The translations under genes were made by a program, and so were the position numbers. Shown one piece after another: positions 9,653-21,600 of a DNA stretch of 64,000 bases. The stretch is from NCBI GenBank assembly GCA_003117195.1, contig BDSI01000194.1:62001-126000 (forward strand), in the 5' to 3' direction. The notes beneath the pieces are model-generated. The model did not search any database. It worked only from the letters and a program-made list of their open reading frames with translations, and was not told the DNA's origin. Origin of the DNA: Eudorina sp. 2006-703-Eu-15. Lineage: Eukaryota > Chlorophyta > Chlorophyceae > Chlamydomonadales > Volvocaceae. How positions within the stretch are numbered: position 1 is the first letter of the stretch; each line of letters starts with the position of its first letter.

Positions 9653-12600
9653 CTAAGGCGCGGCAAACTGGCGCATCCACGCGGCCACTGCCGCCTCCGC
9701 ACCCGGGCTCTGCACGAAAGGGATCTGCTGCTGCTGCTGGCAAGGCACGCTTCCGACCTCCGCTGCCTTACGGCTACTGCCAATGCTCACGTACACCAGT
9801 CCATCTCCCTCATGGAGCGCCCCGCCGTGCAATCCAGCGCCATGCACGTCGCCGCCGCTGCAGGTCAGCCGTGGCGTCGACATCACGGGCTGCACAGGGC
9901 TGGTAATCGTGCACGCCGGGCTGGCGCCACCCTCCGTGGCGCGCGGCTGTGGTGGCTGGGATGGCGGCAGCGGCACAGTCGCCAGCGGGCTGTGGACCTG
10001 CCGTACAAAGCTGACTCGTGTCGGGGAGTCGGTCGCCATCGCCACCGTCCGCGGTGTAACTTCAGCCGTCGAACGACGGCTAGCGCAGAGGCTGCCGTAC
10101 CCGGTTGCCGTAGAGGCGTACGATGCTGTATCAGCGGTTGGAAAGGCCGCTTGCGAAGCGCACACTGCACCCGACAGGTGGGCTGTAGCGGCGGCCTGGG
10201 CCACGGCGCGCAACAGGTCGCACACGGCAGCGGCGGCGGCTTGCGGACTGCTCGAGCAGCTGTGGGCTGCGGGGAGCGCCTCATCAGACGCAGCACCCGC
10301 CGCAGCCGCCGTTGAGACGCAGCCCGCTACAGCATACGCGCCCTCCGATTGGAGATCCGCCATATGAAAGTCGTCGCCGGCGGCATGGCCAGTGCCGGTG
10401 GCTGTGGTGGCCGCAGCAGCAGCGACGATGGATCCGTCAGCGGGAGGACACCTAAGCGCGCCGAGCGACGAGGACGAACCCGCCAGGGGTGCGGAGGCAG
10501 TGCCGGCGGCGCAGCTGCTGTGCACGACGGCGCCAGCGACGGCGGGGATAACAAGAGCCGGCGCCAAGGATAATGTGCCGGCGGTGTCGGCGTTGTTAAC
10601 GGCGGTGGCAGTAGCCGACAAAGCGGGATGCTGCGCTTGCTGCTGTTGGTGCTGCTGTACCACAGCGAGCTGCATGGCTTCTTGCAGCTTCTGGATCATG
10701 CCCTGGATCTGATCCAGCGGGAGCTTGCTGAGATCCAAGAGCTGCTGCTGCTGCAGCGCGCGCAGCTGCTGGTCAATGGAAAGCGCCGCTGCGGGTGTTG
10801 CTACGGCCTCCGCAGCGCCGGCACTGGGTTGTAGCTGCTGGTGTGGCTGGACACGAGGCGACTTGTGCTGCATATGCTGGTGCTTGGCCGCAGCGGCGGC
10901 GGCGGCGGCAGTCGGGGACGCGACCATGACGCTCGCCGCCGACAGAGGCGCAGACAGCGTCGCCTGCAAAGGCTGCACCGCCGCTGAGGCCGCAGCACAC
11001 GAGGTGGAGGCGTGCTGCTGGGGGTCGCTGCTGTAACCGCCTGGGAAGGTGTGGTGCTGCTGCTGATGCGCAGGCGAAGAGCTGGTTGTAGGGGCCGGCG
11101 GCATCTGGGCCACGGTTTGTGCTGCGCGCTGCGGCTGAGGCTGAGGCTGCGACGGTGACTGGGCTTGCGCGGCGGGGAAGGGGTGCGGGAGGGGGCGGCT
11201 CGGCGCCACGCAGCCGTCGGGGTTGACGATCCAAGGATGCTCCATCAGTTGCCGAACCGTGGGTCGGTCGCCGGGGATGGGTGCCAGCGCACGGAGGATG
11301 AAGTCACGCGCCAGAGGGGAGACGGAGTTGGGGAAGAGAGGCGGCAGGGCGGAGCAGATGCGGGACTCGGCCTGCGCAGGTGGGCACGATCAAAAGTGGG
11401 TAGAGCGGTCAGAAGGCGTGCGAGGTGCGGCGGCGATGAACACATGAAGTGATGAACGGTGTTGCATACGCAGCCATACGTCGACCACCGTGGACAGAGA
11501 CCTAGAAACTGTCCTGTTGATCATCACCATGTGAATGATGGCCCCCTTAGGTTTGTGGACTAGGTCAATGCAACCACGTATAGACCCGACCCAAGTCATA
11601 GGCAGTGCCGCTTCCCTCGCCCTCTTCCCACGCACTCCCGATGGTGGTTCAGCTCAACTCACTTGGTAGCGGCAGTCCGAGGCATACGGCGGCAGCCCGG
11701 TCAGCAGCTCGTACGTGACAATGCCCACCGCCCACACGTCGGTGGCGAAGCCGTACCGCGCGGGCGCACCCGGGGCCGGGGTCATGGCCATGCTCTGCTT
11801 GATCGGGCACCTCAGCACCTCTGCGGAGGAACACGAGAGAACAAGCGGCACGAGGCGCACTGTCCATCAGCGAGCAGCTTGCGGGCCCAGGGGCAACGCG
11901 ACGCCGCCAACCAGGGGCCACGCGACGGACCCTCGGCTCCCATCAACTTCAGATGTGCGAGCGAACGGTGGCGGCGGACGGTGGCGGCGCCGACCCGAAG
12001 GATCCAACCGTGCACCCTGCCCCTGAACTCCCTAGCGCCCTGTCCGGTACTGGAGAGGCCGCCCAAGGCCCCCAGAGTCCTAAGCGTGACCTGACCCCAC
12101 AGTGTGTTTGGCTGGCTGGCTGACCCATGTATATTACCTTCCCCCTAAATAAAGTTTCCTTCCCTGCGGGACGTGCTGCACTCACCCGGCGCCATGTAGT
12201 CCAGGGTTCCGACCCGGCTGATGGGCCGCTCCTCCACCATGTTGATCGCCAGGCCGAAGTCCGCCAACTTGATGGTGCCGTCCGCCGCAAACAGCACGTT
12301 CTCAGGCTGCAACCACGGTGCGTGAAGGCCGGGGGAAAACGCTCAGTCCACAAGACCAGCTCAACGGAGGGTGGAAACCATGTGTGGGGCCGCACGCTCA
12401 CCCGTGTGAGGTGCGTGCAGTACAGCAAGTCATAGGTAGCTGCGAGCACCGCAATCGGGGGCCCTATTGTCGTACCTTGACGTCCCGGTGGACGATGCCC
12501 CATCGGTGCAGGTACATCAGGGAACCGAGCAGCGGCCTCAGGACGGCCTTCACGACGGTCGCCTCGTCCACCCTGCCGCCGTGGCTGTGCATGAGCCCCA

Positions 12601-13245
12601 ACAGGTCGCCGTTGGGCACATACTCCTGGACGAGGACGAGCGTGTCACCCTCCTGCGGGGGGAAGCCGCAGGGCAAGCCCGGGCGAGGGCAGTGGCGTTC
12701 TTCAGAACCAGCGGCGGTTTCAGCACCGCGAGGCGGAAATTCGGGGTGGAATGAGAATCGTTCTGGCCAGTTACCGCGGAGTACACTTGACCTCAATTCT
12801 TACCTCGAAAGCGCCAAAGAGATGGACGACGTTCGGGTGCTGCAGTCCACTCTGAATCGCCACCTCACGATACATCTCATGCTGCGCGACGTCAGGCGCC
12901 TTGTCGACGTCGTGGTAAATTTTGAGGACAACTTCCATGCCGGAGTATCGACATGTGGCCTGCATGGCCCGTGCCCAGACGAATTGGGAATGAAGTTTTG
13001 TTCCATGCCGGCGTAAACAGCGAGGCCATATTCGCAGCGTACCCACAACAATTTCAATCACCACCAGGCTGCAAAATGCCCAATCTTTATTCACACGCCC
13101 CACTCTCCTGAAAAGCTGCAAGCCCCTCCTTCTGCACCAGTAGCATCCCAACCTGGTGACTCACCGTGTACACTTGAGCCGCATAGCCATTATACAAAGT
13201 TCTACAGATGTGGTAGTCCTCCAAGCTCCATTCATGCCGATCCAT
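9653..13245 (-). CDS. Ser/Thr protein kinase (volvocine aurora-like type) with long Q/A/S-rich tail
   Basis: Six exons in transcript order: 13165-13245, 12804-12959, 12476-12652, 12186-12306, 11663-11820, 9653-11371. All have GT-AG borders and matching phases, giving about 803 residues. The kinase domain spans about residues 8-273. Visible motifs are the ATP-binding Lys in VVLKIY, the helix-C Glu in MYREVAIQSGL, the hinge VQEYVPNGDL, the catalytic loop HRDVKPEN, DFG in KLADFGLAI, an activation segment GTLDYMAPE, DVWAVGIVTYELLTG and the end DRPTVRQLMEHPWI. The glycine loop (LYNGYAAQVY) is degenerate, as in the aurora-like kinases numerous in volvocine algae. Residues 275-803 are one exon of poly-Gln, Ala and Pro/Ser low complexity. 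The start ATG at 13245 was preferred; an ATG at 13296 is in the same frame. The domain is probably catalytically competent; partners are unknown. Confidence 0.88.
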
Positions 13246-13299
13246 CGCACAAGGCAGGTTTGGAGAGACGGCAAGAAGGCGTTGCTCGTGCATCATGAG

Positions 13300-14800
13300 G
13301 ATTGCTGAGCAAATTTGCGGTAAGTGAAAGAGGATAATTTAATATCAAAATTGACTGACTCGATTTGTTATTTCGCTAACCTCCGTAACATGTGTCACCC
13401 AAACGGTGTAGCAGGCCTTCCCGACGACGTGACGTCTACAAGTGCTCATACACGATTTGACGTAATTTAATATACGAAGTATGTTCACGGAGTTGATGGA
13501 AACCACGTCCAAGTCCGCAAGCGCAGAAGTAGCCAACGAACCAACACAACCGACAATAGGGCCCATGTCACCCGACGCTACCAGCCGTCTGCAAGCGAAA
13601 TGCAAACATCTCACACAATTACGGTATAAATTATTTCCCTTATAAATGTTAAGATTTCGTCAAATCGATGGTTCGTCGCATGCAGCGACTGCCGGCCCGC
13701 AGGCCGGTCGGCGGGCATCAAGCTATCACAGCCGTCGCCTGGGCTCTTTCGCATAGTATTAATTGAAATCTGCTAAATATAGGTCCATATGCATCTTGGT
13801 AAATAATGGGTAACACTTTTTCACGTCTGTCAACGTGTTGCCATTTCAGAGGCAACAGTCACTCGGGGTACCAGGTTTGCGATCTTGGTGGCTCAAGCCA
13901 CGCATATTATCGAAGAGCCTCATAATTGCTCAGATCAGCACTCCTCATGGCTTCTGCGTCCTTAGTAAGGCGTGCGAGGTGCCACACGTCGATGCGGAAG
14001 CAACCGCAAGGCGCACTGATTTAATAGATGGGATCAATGCATTGCGTTCAAGGTTGCAACTTTGTGCCGCAGGCGCAGGGCGCCGCAGGGTGGTTTGGGT
14101 AGCATGGGTGCTCAGGACCTCCTGGTCCTTCTGGGCAAATCGTGGACAGGCAGGGTCGTGCCACTATACGATGCATGTGCCGCAGTTCCAATTTGGTATG
14201 TTTAGCCACCAAACAGTAGCCCCAGATATGCACCAGTGACTCCAGCATGAGGACTTGCGGCCGATGATTATGATAGAGCGTGTAGCCAACACATGACCAG
14301 GCATGATTTTCCGTTGGGATAGACAGGAAGCCCATAATCGCGCAAAAGGAGATACAGTTAATGGGTCGCGGGGGTGTTTTGGCCGGGGACTGTTAGCAGT
14401 CCCGGAAATCGCCGCTTGGCACTGGCATGCGCGGTCTGTCGGTCTCCAAGAGCAGCGGGTAGGATACAATTCGCCAGAGCATCTTGGAGTCACGAGCTCT
14501 ACAGGTAGTATTCAGTGAGATGCTCGTGACGGATGCGTGGTCGGGCTACCGCAACGGCATTAGCCTGAGCGACTGTGGGTGATGAGGGGTGATGGACCTG
14601 TTCCGACAGTGCGCAATGTCAAATTGGCACTTGTTGTCACCGACAGGTACGCACTCAAACACCCACAAACTCCGTACAGCAAGTATTCAATCATAATGCA
14701 AGGCTACGGCCCCGGGCTTGTGGGTGCACCAAGCTGGACCCTGACCATCACCGCATCCCACGGAACAAGAAACCTCCTCAAAGCATCTAGCCCCCATATG
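13300..14800. other. AT-richer stretch, no confident gene
   Basis: Short minus-strand frames around 14048-14335 and 14164-14493 have fairly varied, Cys/His/Trp-containing peptides but no joinable splice structure. Nothing recognisable was found between 13300 and 13900. Confidence 0.4.
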
Positions 14801-14811
14801 CACAATTCGAG

Positions 14812-15240
14812 TCAGTCAAGTATCACACGTTGAGATACGAGGGGTGCCCAGAGCTCAGCGACTTGCAAACGTGAGAACAGCTGCAAGGCACGGACAATGT
14901 CATCAGCACAAAGCCTAGCAGGGACCCATCCTTGAAACATTACAATCCAGTCGTAATTTGCGTTCAAGCACAGAGTGGAATCGTGACATGTTGGTTCCGG
15001 CTCACTTTTTAAATTCCTGACATGTCGTTCACTGGTTGTATTCCCCATACCATTACGACAACCCATTTTCTCCAATTTCTCATCCTTACAGTGCATTATA
15101 ATACCCTTGTCATTTATACACGTACCAACACAATCAGCTCCCCTCGCCAACTGACGGAGCCCCTGTTGTTGGTGGAACATATGTGCTTGCCAATTATAAC
15201 CCAAATTTGGCGTTTGTAAGAATAACAGCCCACAATACAA
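14812..15240 (-). CDS. unidentified Cys-rich open frame (possible gene relic)
   Basis: A minus-strand frame of 142 codons, open upstream to about 15312. It reads a varied, non-repetitive peptide with several Cys and Trp (LQTPNLGYNWQAHMFHQQQG, later GADCVGTCINDKGIIMHCKD and NANYDWIVMFQGWVPARLC). The upstream minus frame 15263-15517 (CCDFALDRHGPAYIVNACKS) has similar character but sits in another frame, and no convincing GT-AG pair joins them. I do not recognise the family. A decayed transposon protein or a multi-exon gene would both fit. Confidence 0.3.
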   Translation of the reverse strand: MYCGLLFLQTPNLGYNWQAHMFHQQQGLRQLARGADCVGTCINDKGIIMHCKDEKLEKMGCRNGMGNTTSERHVRNLKSEPEPTCHDSTLCLNANYDWIVMFQGWVPARLCADDIVRALQLFSRLQVAELWAPLVSQRVILD

Positions 15241-15849
15241 CCCACGACGGTCGTGCGTGGCTCTACAGGGATGAAAACCGAGAAAGCGGCCCAGGTGTGG
15301 ATATGCGGTTAGCTTTCATCCATGGCATGAAGTAGGACTTGCAGGCATTGACAATGTATGCCGGCCCATGCCGATCCAAGGCAAAGTCACAGCACACAGC
15401 ATGACGGCCTGCGTTGCCTGCTGTGACACTGTTTATACGCAGTCGTTGACTGGCGAATCGGATGCACATCGCTGGAAATTTAGGGATTGATTCTGGGAGA
15501 GCCTTTGAACTTGTCAACCTGTGGCCAGTCTCTATCCAGTGACCTTGGGTCCGATTGCCATCTTTCTCACCGAAACCGCGTGTTGCCTACTACACAGGAT
15601 GGCGTGAACGTCATTCTGGACGGGAACTTCAAGCTAGGCCCCCCTTACAATCGCGACAAAGCTATCCCCCGCGCCAGTGATGGCCCGCGTGATGTCGACG
15701 GCCATGCGGCTGGGGGTCGCCATCCGTGGGCTGCCTTACCAGGGCCAGTCCCCGCCAACCACCAAGCCAGCCCCGTGAGCAGCTGCGGGAGCATCTCCCT
15801 GGATTTGCCGAGGGGGCGGCAGCAGCGTGTGCAGCACGGTGACAGCAGG

Positions 15850-16638
15850 ATGGGTGATGCACAGGTGGACGCGCTAGTCCAGAAGTGCAAGGATCTTCAG
15901 CTGAGGAGCACCAAGCGCCCACCAGCAACTCTTCAGGGTCTGGGGCCCTTCAGCCTCGCTAGCCCGGAACACATACTTGCCGACCCAGATGGCAGCGCCA
16001 CGCCAGAGTCCTTGAGTGTCGTAGATTACCAGTCGTCTGGAATGCCCTTTGACGCATGGTACCAGGCCATGGGTTGCATTATCCTGGCTGGCTCTGGCGC
16101 CGCAGTCGGGGTTGAGGCCGCGTCGCCCACGGGTGCAGACATCAGCGACGGGCGAGACCCTGTTTCCGGCGATACGCCTCTGGCGCAAGACCAGCCTCTC
16201 ACGTGCGAGTCCTGCTGCAGCCCCCGGGATGTCAGCATCACATCTCAAGTGCCTCGTCGGCTCGCGTTTGCCGAGTGGCAGGCCCAGCTGGAACAAGGGC
16301 CACTGGCGAAAACCCTGTTTGCGTCGCCACAGCTGCGGAACCTGGTCGGCCCGCCTGCGGCCCAGTCGCCAGGGCAACGGATGCTTGTCGGCGGGACCAC
16401 GCCAGGAAGCAGCTGTGGCAGCCGGCCAACGGTGATGCCGCGTGCGGGCGATGCGGCAACACCGCCGCGCCATCAGTCGCGGGCCCTGCAAGCGACGGGT
16501 TGGGCGAGCGCTCGCGCGAGCGCTGTTCAGCCACGGCCGCGCATGCCACGCATGGCGGCGGCTGCCGAAGGAAGCGGTCCGGGTTCGCCCCTTCCGTGCC
16601 GCAAGATTTCTCTGCTGCTTGCGGCGTCGCCGTGCTGA
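15850..16638 (+). CDS. Trp-motif repeat protein A (262 aa as drawn; gene probably longer)
   Basis: An ATG at 15850 begins MGDAQVDALVQKCKDLQLRS, a short amphipathic helix. A Ser/Pro/Ala-rich, probably disordered protein follows. Two copies of a short motif occur: SLSVVDYQSSGMPFDAWYQA (about residues 54-73) and DVSITSQVPRRLAFAEWQAQ (about 126-145). The pattern is hydrophobic-Ser-hydrophobic-hydrophobic, a spacer, then (P/A)F-x-x-W. The same motif occurs three times in the giant gene at 26.8-35.1 kb, so the two loci are related. The frame is open upstream to 15487 without an ATG, so an upstream exon is possible. The C-terminal part after about residue 230 may read into an intron. No catalytic domain is visible and the function is unknown. 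Confidence 0.55.
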   Translation: MGDAQVDALVQKCKDLQLRSTKRPPATLQGLGPFSLASPEHILADPDGSATPESLSVVDYQSSGMPFDAWYQAMGCIILAGSGAAVGVEAASPTGADISDGRDPVSGDTPLAQDQPLTCESCCSPRDVSITSQVPRRLAFAEWQAQLEQGPLAKTLFASPQLRNLVGPPAAQSPGQRMLVGGTTPGSSCGSRPTVMPRAGDAATPPRHQSRALQATGWASARASAVQPRPRMPRMAAAAEGSGPGSPLPCRKISLLLAASPC

Positions 16639-16639
16639 G

Positions 16640-17558
16640 CAGGGTGGCCTGGCCGTCCAGCCTGGTGGTGCGTTTGCTCTTCGGCTCGGGGGCCTGCACG
16701 CCGAGGGGAGATTTTGCGATGCACTGTTTTGGCATCACGGCATCACGGATGGCGGTATCTGTGCTCTGTGCACAGCTCCTGTATGGGCGCGTGCACTGTG
16801 TCCCTGCCATGTGCAAAAGTGGGCAACGATCGCTTTGTCGTTTGGTGGTGGCAGATGGTGTTCACAGCTCGATAAGGATAGTGAGTTATTACAGTACTGG
16901 CGAGCGCAGGTAGTAGTAAAATGAAAGCGCCGCAGTGGTGCTTTCGTGGTCGCAGGCTAGTATTGTAGTACAGCCTTCGCCGAGGCCAGCCGTAGACATG
17001 TGCCGGCGTGTAGATTCAGAATCAGGCCGCATCTCGCGCGCGCATTATGAGTGACCACGTACTCTGAAATGGACGTATGGTTTTGAGTACACACGCACAT
17101 GACGGGGTGCTTTCTGGGGCATTGTTTCCGGCACCGGCGTTGTACTCGTAGAATGTGCGTGTCGGAAGCGGACCAGGAACCAGACTTGCGTAGCATACAG
17201 ACCGCTGCCAGTGTTACAACGGCCCGTCTGCGGTTTGCAAGCCTCGCGGGGACCTTGCTGGTCATCTTTCATGTACATCATCAGCACGTACGGTTCAAAG
17301 ACTGTCGGGCATGGCGAGCCTGTTGGCTACTTCCGTGATGGGTGTGGGGAACTGGCTTTTTCTATGGGGGGGTCAGCAGATCCTTCCCGCACTGTCGGGG
17401 TGCGTGGCGTCATCCTTAGTCGCTCCAGTCGAGGACGCGCCAGCCCAGAACATATACAGCGAGAGTTCCACGGGTTTGATTGACAAGGGCGAGCCGGGTA
17501 TGCATTCACGCCTGTGGCGCCCTCAGTGGTGTGCGCGTGTAACTCAACTCGTGTGCAG
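16640..17558. other. probable intron/UTR stretch of the same locus
   Basis: Plus-strand frames here switch repeatedly without clear exon limits. The segment SMGGSADPSRTVGVRG near 17370 and the alternative APVEDAPAQNIYSESSTG are both open. No exon could be fixed. Confidence 0.3.
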
Positions 17559-17891
17559 ATGGGACGGCCCCTCGTGGATTACAGCCCCGACCCGACCGCT
17601 GACCGCCCATATGCGATGTGTGCTTCCACAACCGAGCCCGAGTGCCCCGTAGTGCTGGGCCCTAAGTCCCTCGACGTCAAGATGCGGTTCTCCCCTCAAG
17701 ATGGTCTTCGTGCGCCGCAGGAGCAGCGGTACTGTCCCTATAATGACGTGCAGCGATGCACTCCCAAGAAGGGAATCAGCATCGCCCATTCCAATCGCCG
17801 AGGCCACGGCAGAACCGGCGCAAGGCAGTCCGCAGCTTTGGACGCCAGGCACGGCAGCACCGGGCCCCTGTACCCTCAGCAAACAAAGTGA
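17559..17891 (+). CDS. probable terminal exon ending before TGTAA signals
   Basis: A TTGTGCAG-like acceptor (CTCGTGTGCAG) ends at 17558 and the frame 17559-17891 reads MGRPLVDYSPDPTADRPYAM and onward to a stop. It is followed within 15-25 bases by two TGTAA motifs, so a plus-strand transcript probably ends here. The peptide is Pro/Ser-rich and not recognisable. It may be the last exon of protein A at 15850 or of a separate small gene; the frame of the last third is uncertain. Confidence 0.4.
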   Translation: MGRPLVDYSPDPTADRPYAMCASTTEPECPVVLGPKSLDVKMRFSPQDGLRAPQEQRYCPYNDVQRCTPKKGISIAHSNRRGHGRTGARQSAALDARHGSTGPLYPQQTK

Positions 17892-17903
17892 TAGATAGTC
17901 CGC

Positions 17904-17916
17904 TGTAACGCTGTAA
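17904..17916 (+). terminator. two TGTAA polyadenylation signals
   Basis: TGTAA occurs at 17904-17908 and 17912-17916, directly after the stop at 17891. TGTAA is the established poly(A) signal of volvocine algae. Confidence 0.6.
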
Positions 17917-18393
17917 CGTGCATTTATTCATGATAGATAACGCGCCTGTAATGCGGGTATGGACGCATTGCCGGCCCGGTAGCGCAACACTGCTGCCGTG
18001 ACGGGGCCAAGCGAACAAATGGCACAACACACACACACACACGCGCCGACGCCGGCTTCCCCGCAGGCCACCACCTGCTCCGCGTCCCCGAAAACTCTCA
18101 TCGTCGTCCGTCGTCATCAGTCTGCACAGCATATCACGTCTGCATGATGTTTCGCCGCACACGTCCCGTATGCCATATCACAGGCTCGCTGTCGCTCTCT
18201 CAAGAGTCAAGACTGCCGTACTCGCCCGCCAGGCCCCCCCTTTCAGCGCGCAGCCGCAGTCGCCAGGACCTGTGGCAGCGGCCGCGTCGGAGGCACCCAC
18301 CCAACCGTCCATGCCGTGCACCAGGGTACGGTACAACCTCACACCTCACCGCGGATGCGCGGGTCAAACACCTCCAATCGCCCTTTCGGTTAC

Positions 18394-18398
18394 TTACA
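18394..18398 (-). terminator. TGTAA polyadenylation signal of the EF-hand gene
   Basis: TTACA on the plus strand, that is TGTAA on the minus strand, lies about 210 bases after the stop codon at 18608. This is a typical 3' UTR length. Confidence 0.5.
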
Positions 18399-18607
18399 AC
18401 CGCGAAACTCAAGCCGCTGGACGCCACCACGCCTATATCCCCAGGCGGTGCAAACAGACGGTGAGGATCGGTGCGATGTCGCCGCACCCGCCAAAAACAT
18501 TTTAATTTTAGGTTCCTTGCCTCAGATATGCTCTGAGGGTGAGGAGAATACAATAAAGAGGCTAGCCCGCTGGCCATGGACGACCCGGGACTCAGGGACG
18601 GTGCCTT

Positions 18608-21600
18608 TCAGGGCCGGACCGTCGCGCCGACAGCGCCGCCCGCCGCACTGCCCAGACGGCGCAGCACCGCCGCGGCCCCCACGTGCATATCGCGCAGCGC
18701 CTCCGGCCGCGGCGCGGTGGCACCCGAACCCCACCACAAAGCTCCCGCCCAGCCCCCGCCCGCAGCGCCGCCATGGGCCGGGCCCGACCGGCTGACGCCG
18801 CTGCCGTGCTGCACATCGTCCTGCCGATGGTACGACGATGGCGTCCGCACCGGAGCTGGCGGCGTCGGCGTCATCGGCGTCATCGGAGGCGGTCCCAGCG
18901 GCGGCGGCGTTGGAAGCGGCGGCGGCCTGGCCGAACTCATGCCCCGAGGCGCCAGGCGGCCGTGGATTGACGAACCGGCGCCGCCGCCGCCGCCGCCGCC
19001 GCCACTGGCACCGCACGGCGGCATCACAACGTCCGTTTGCGCGTTCGCAATCGCATCGGCGGCGCCGGGGCCGGCGCCGGCGCCTCCGGCGCTGCCGCCG
19101 TACGCCGCCATGAAGGCCTCGTAGTCCACGCCCGTGCTAAAGTCCGGGTCAGCGTCCTGGTAGATCTGCGAGGAGAAGGGAAGGGAAGGGTGAAGGGGGT
19201 AAGGACGGCAGGCCCGGGAGTACAGCCGTCGGTGGCGTCACACCGGGTGCCAGGCAACCAGGCAGCATCGGCCCGCCGCAGCATAGCGCGCTTCGGTTGT
19301 GGCAGGGGAAGAGAGAGGCCCTCGTGCAGGGACGTCGGTGCGCCGGCTGGCCGCGTCCGTCAGGGTGGTACGGCACGGTCGTACGGCATGGTCGTACGGC
19401 ACGGTTGTACCTGCATGAGCTCCTGGTCGCTGAGCTGGCTCTGCTCCCCCACCCGCCTCAGCGCCTCCCGGAACTCCGCCCACTCCACCACGCCGTCGCC
19501 GTTGCGGTCCGCCCGCCGGAACGCCGACCGCAGCTCGGACAGCCGGGCCGCGCGGCCAGCCCACGGTGCGGGCGTCGGGGGGACTGCCGTCCCGCCGCCG
19601 CCGGCGCCACCGCCTGCGGCGGCGGCCGCGGCCGCGGCCGCCGCGCCCCCGGCCGAAGCGAACGCGGTGCCGTACGGCGGCAACCTGCTGATTGCCATCC
19701 CGTGGCGGCATAGCCCGAGGTTCCCCAAGAGGTGCAGGAGGGTGGTGGCAGAGGTGGAGAGGTGGTGTTGGTGAGGGGTGTCGTGTGTGGGGAGGCGGTG
19801 GTGGTGATACGAGGGTGACGGGATGGAGAGGGGCGGCGGTGATGCACCCGGGACGGCCTGAGCAGCCGTCCTGTCCCGGATCGATGTCGCATCCCCGCTG
19901 CACAGCGCGCCAAAGGGTGGCGCCCCCAGCGCCCGACCCTCCCGTCCCTCCCGCCTTTCCGTTGATCCTCCCCTCACCCACACCGGCCGCACAGCCACAC
20001 CCAAGCTACAGCCGCTCCTACATCCCTCCCTCGGGGATGTCCCTCGCGTTCCCGATACCTTGATCCTGACCGGATCCTGCCAACTACCTGGCTGCCGCCA
20101 CCGAAGCCGTTGGCTGTTGGCCGCGCGGCGTTCGCACACTGACCCATGGGTCATGCAGCCACTCGTCCCACCCGCGAACCCCATTCACCCTGGTGCCAAG
20201 AGCTGTGATCCACGACGACGCGTCTCCCCCCGCCCTGGCCCCTCCCTGGCCCCTCCCTCGCCACCAGGGGCGCACTCACCCCGCCAGCTGCGGCGGCCCA
20301 ATGGGCTGGTCCGGGTCGCCTGCCCACCGGTGGCGCAACTTGCGGTTGTAGCCCCGCCACGGCAGCAGCCCGAAGCGCAGCGCGTTCACAAAGTCGCCGT
20401 ACGCCACTCTCGACAACGCCGTACGCGAATGGCCGGGCCCGCGCCCCGCCTCCACGGAGGCCAGCATGAGATCCACCACCTGACATGTATGTGTACGACG
20501 CAGTACATCTTAGTACGGCAAGGTACGACAAAGAGTGGCGCGTGTGGTCTGCAAAAGTGATTGGACTCCGCTGACATCCATTCAGACCATCTCCGCCTCC
20601 TCCTCCGCCTCCTCCTCCGGCGCCGTCTCCGGCCCCGCCTCCTCCTCCGCCTCCTCCTCCGGCGCCGTCTCCGCCCCCGCCTCCTCCTCCGCCTCCTCCT
20701 CCGGCGCCGTCTCCGCCCCCGCCTCCGACGCCCCGCCCGCCCCCCGCCGTCCCCTCCCCCCACCTTGTCATCCACCAGCCGTCCAGGGCCCAGGTTTAGG
20801 GCCCGCAGCACTTCCATGAACTCCCCTCGGCTGACCAGCCCACAGCCCTCCCTGTCGGCATCTCGGAAGGCGGCCGCCAGGCGCCCCGGGCCCCGCGCGT
20901 ACATCCGCTCGCGGAGCGCCGCGAGGACCTGCGTAGTGCGGGGGAAGTACAGGGCCGCGCCGTACCATACCATACCGTACATACCGTACCGTATAGTAGG
21001 GCAAAACGACCCCGACGGGAGGTGTGGTGTCAAAACATCTTTTACCGGCTTGGTGGCCATTTTGTGGGTTTGATGGCTTGACAGGCAGGAGGGGGTGTGA
21101 GCAGGGGACGAGCCCGATGGGCGTGTGGGGATGCGGTGCGGTGCTGCCAAAGCAGGGAGGGCGGGGGGACAGGGCGGCATCCCCTCGCGCCACGAGCTGT
21201 GCTTTGCGGCCCCTGTGTGGGGGGGGTCCAACTTCGTTTGCAGCTGCGCAGGACTCCAGTGCCGTTCCTGAGCTGACAGCTCCCAAACCCCTTCTCCCCC
21301 GCACACATCCGGCTCCAAGCCCACGCATGGTTCCCCCTCCACCGCATGCCGTACCTTGTTGTACCGCACATCCACGTCGTCCTGCTCCACATCCGAGGTG
21401 TAGACCGGCTCCGGCGGCGGCCACTCCGCCAGCCGCACATCACTGTACGGCGCAAGCAGGGCATGTGGGTCGGCCTGCAGGGTGGGAGCATGGGGCCGTC
21501 GTCGCAGGCGCGGGGCAAGGAGGCAAGGGGGCGAGGGGGGAGGGTACAGGAAATTGGTAGGGGGTAAGGGGGTAAGGGGGCCAGTGGGGGGGCCGTGTCC

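Noticed and set aside
9328..11452. Plus-strand frames over the kinase tail and minus frames in other phases
   Set aside because: They mirror Gln/Ala codon repeats of the kinase exon. The kinase frame is fixed by five phase-matched introns.
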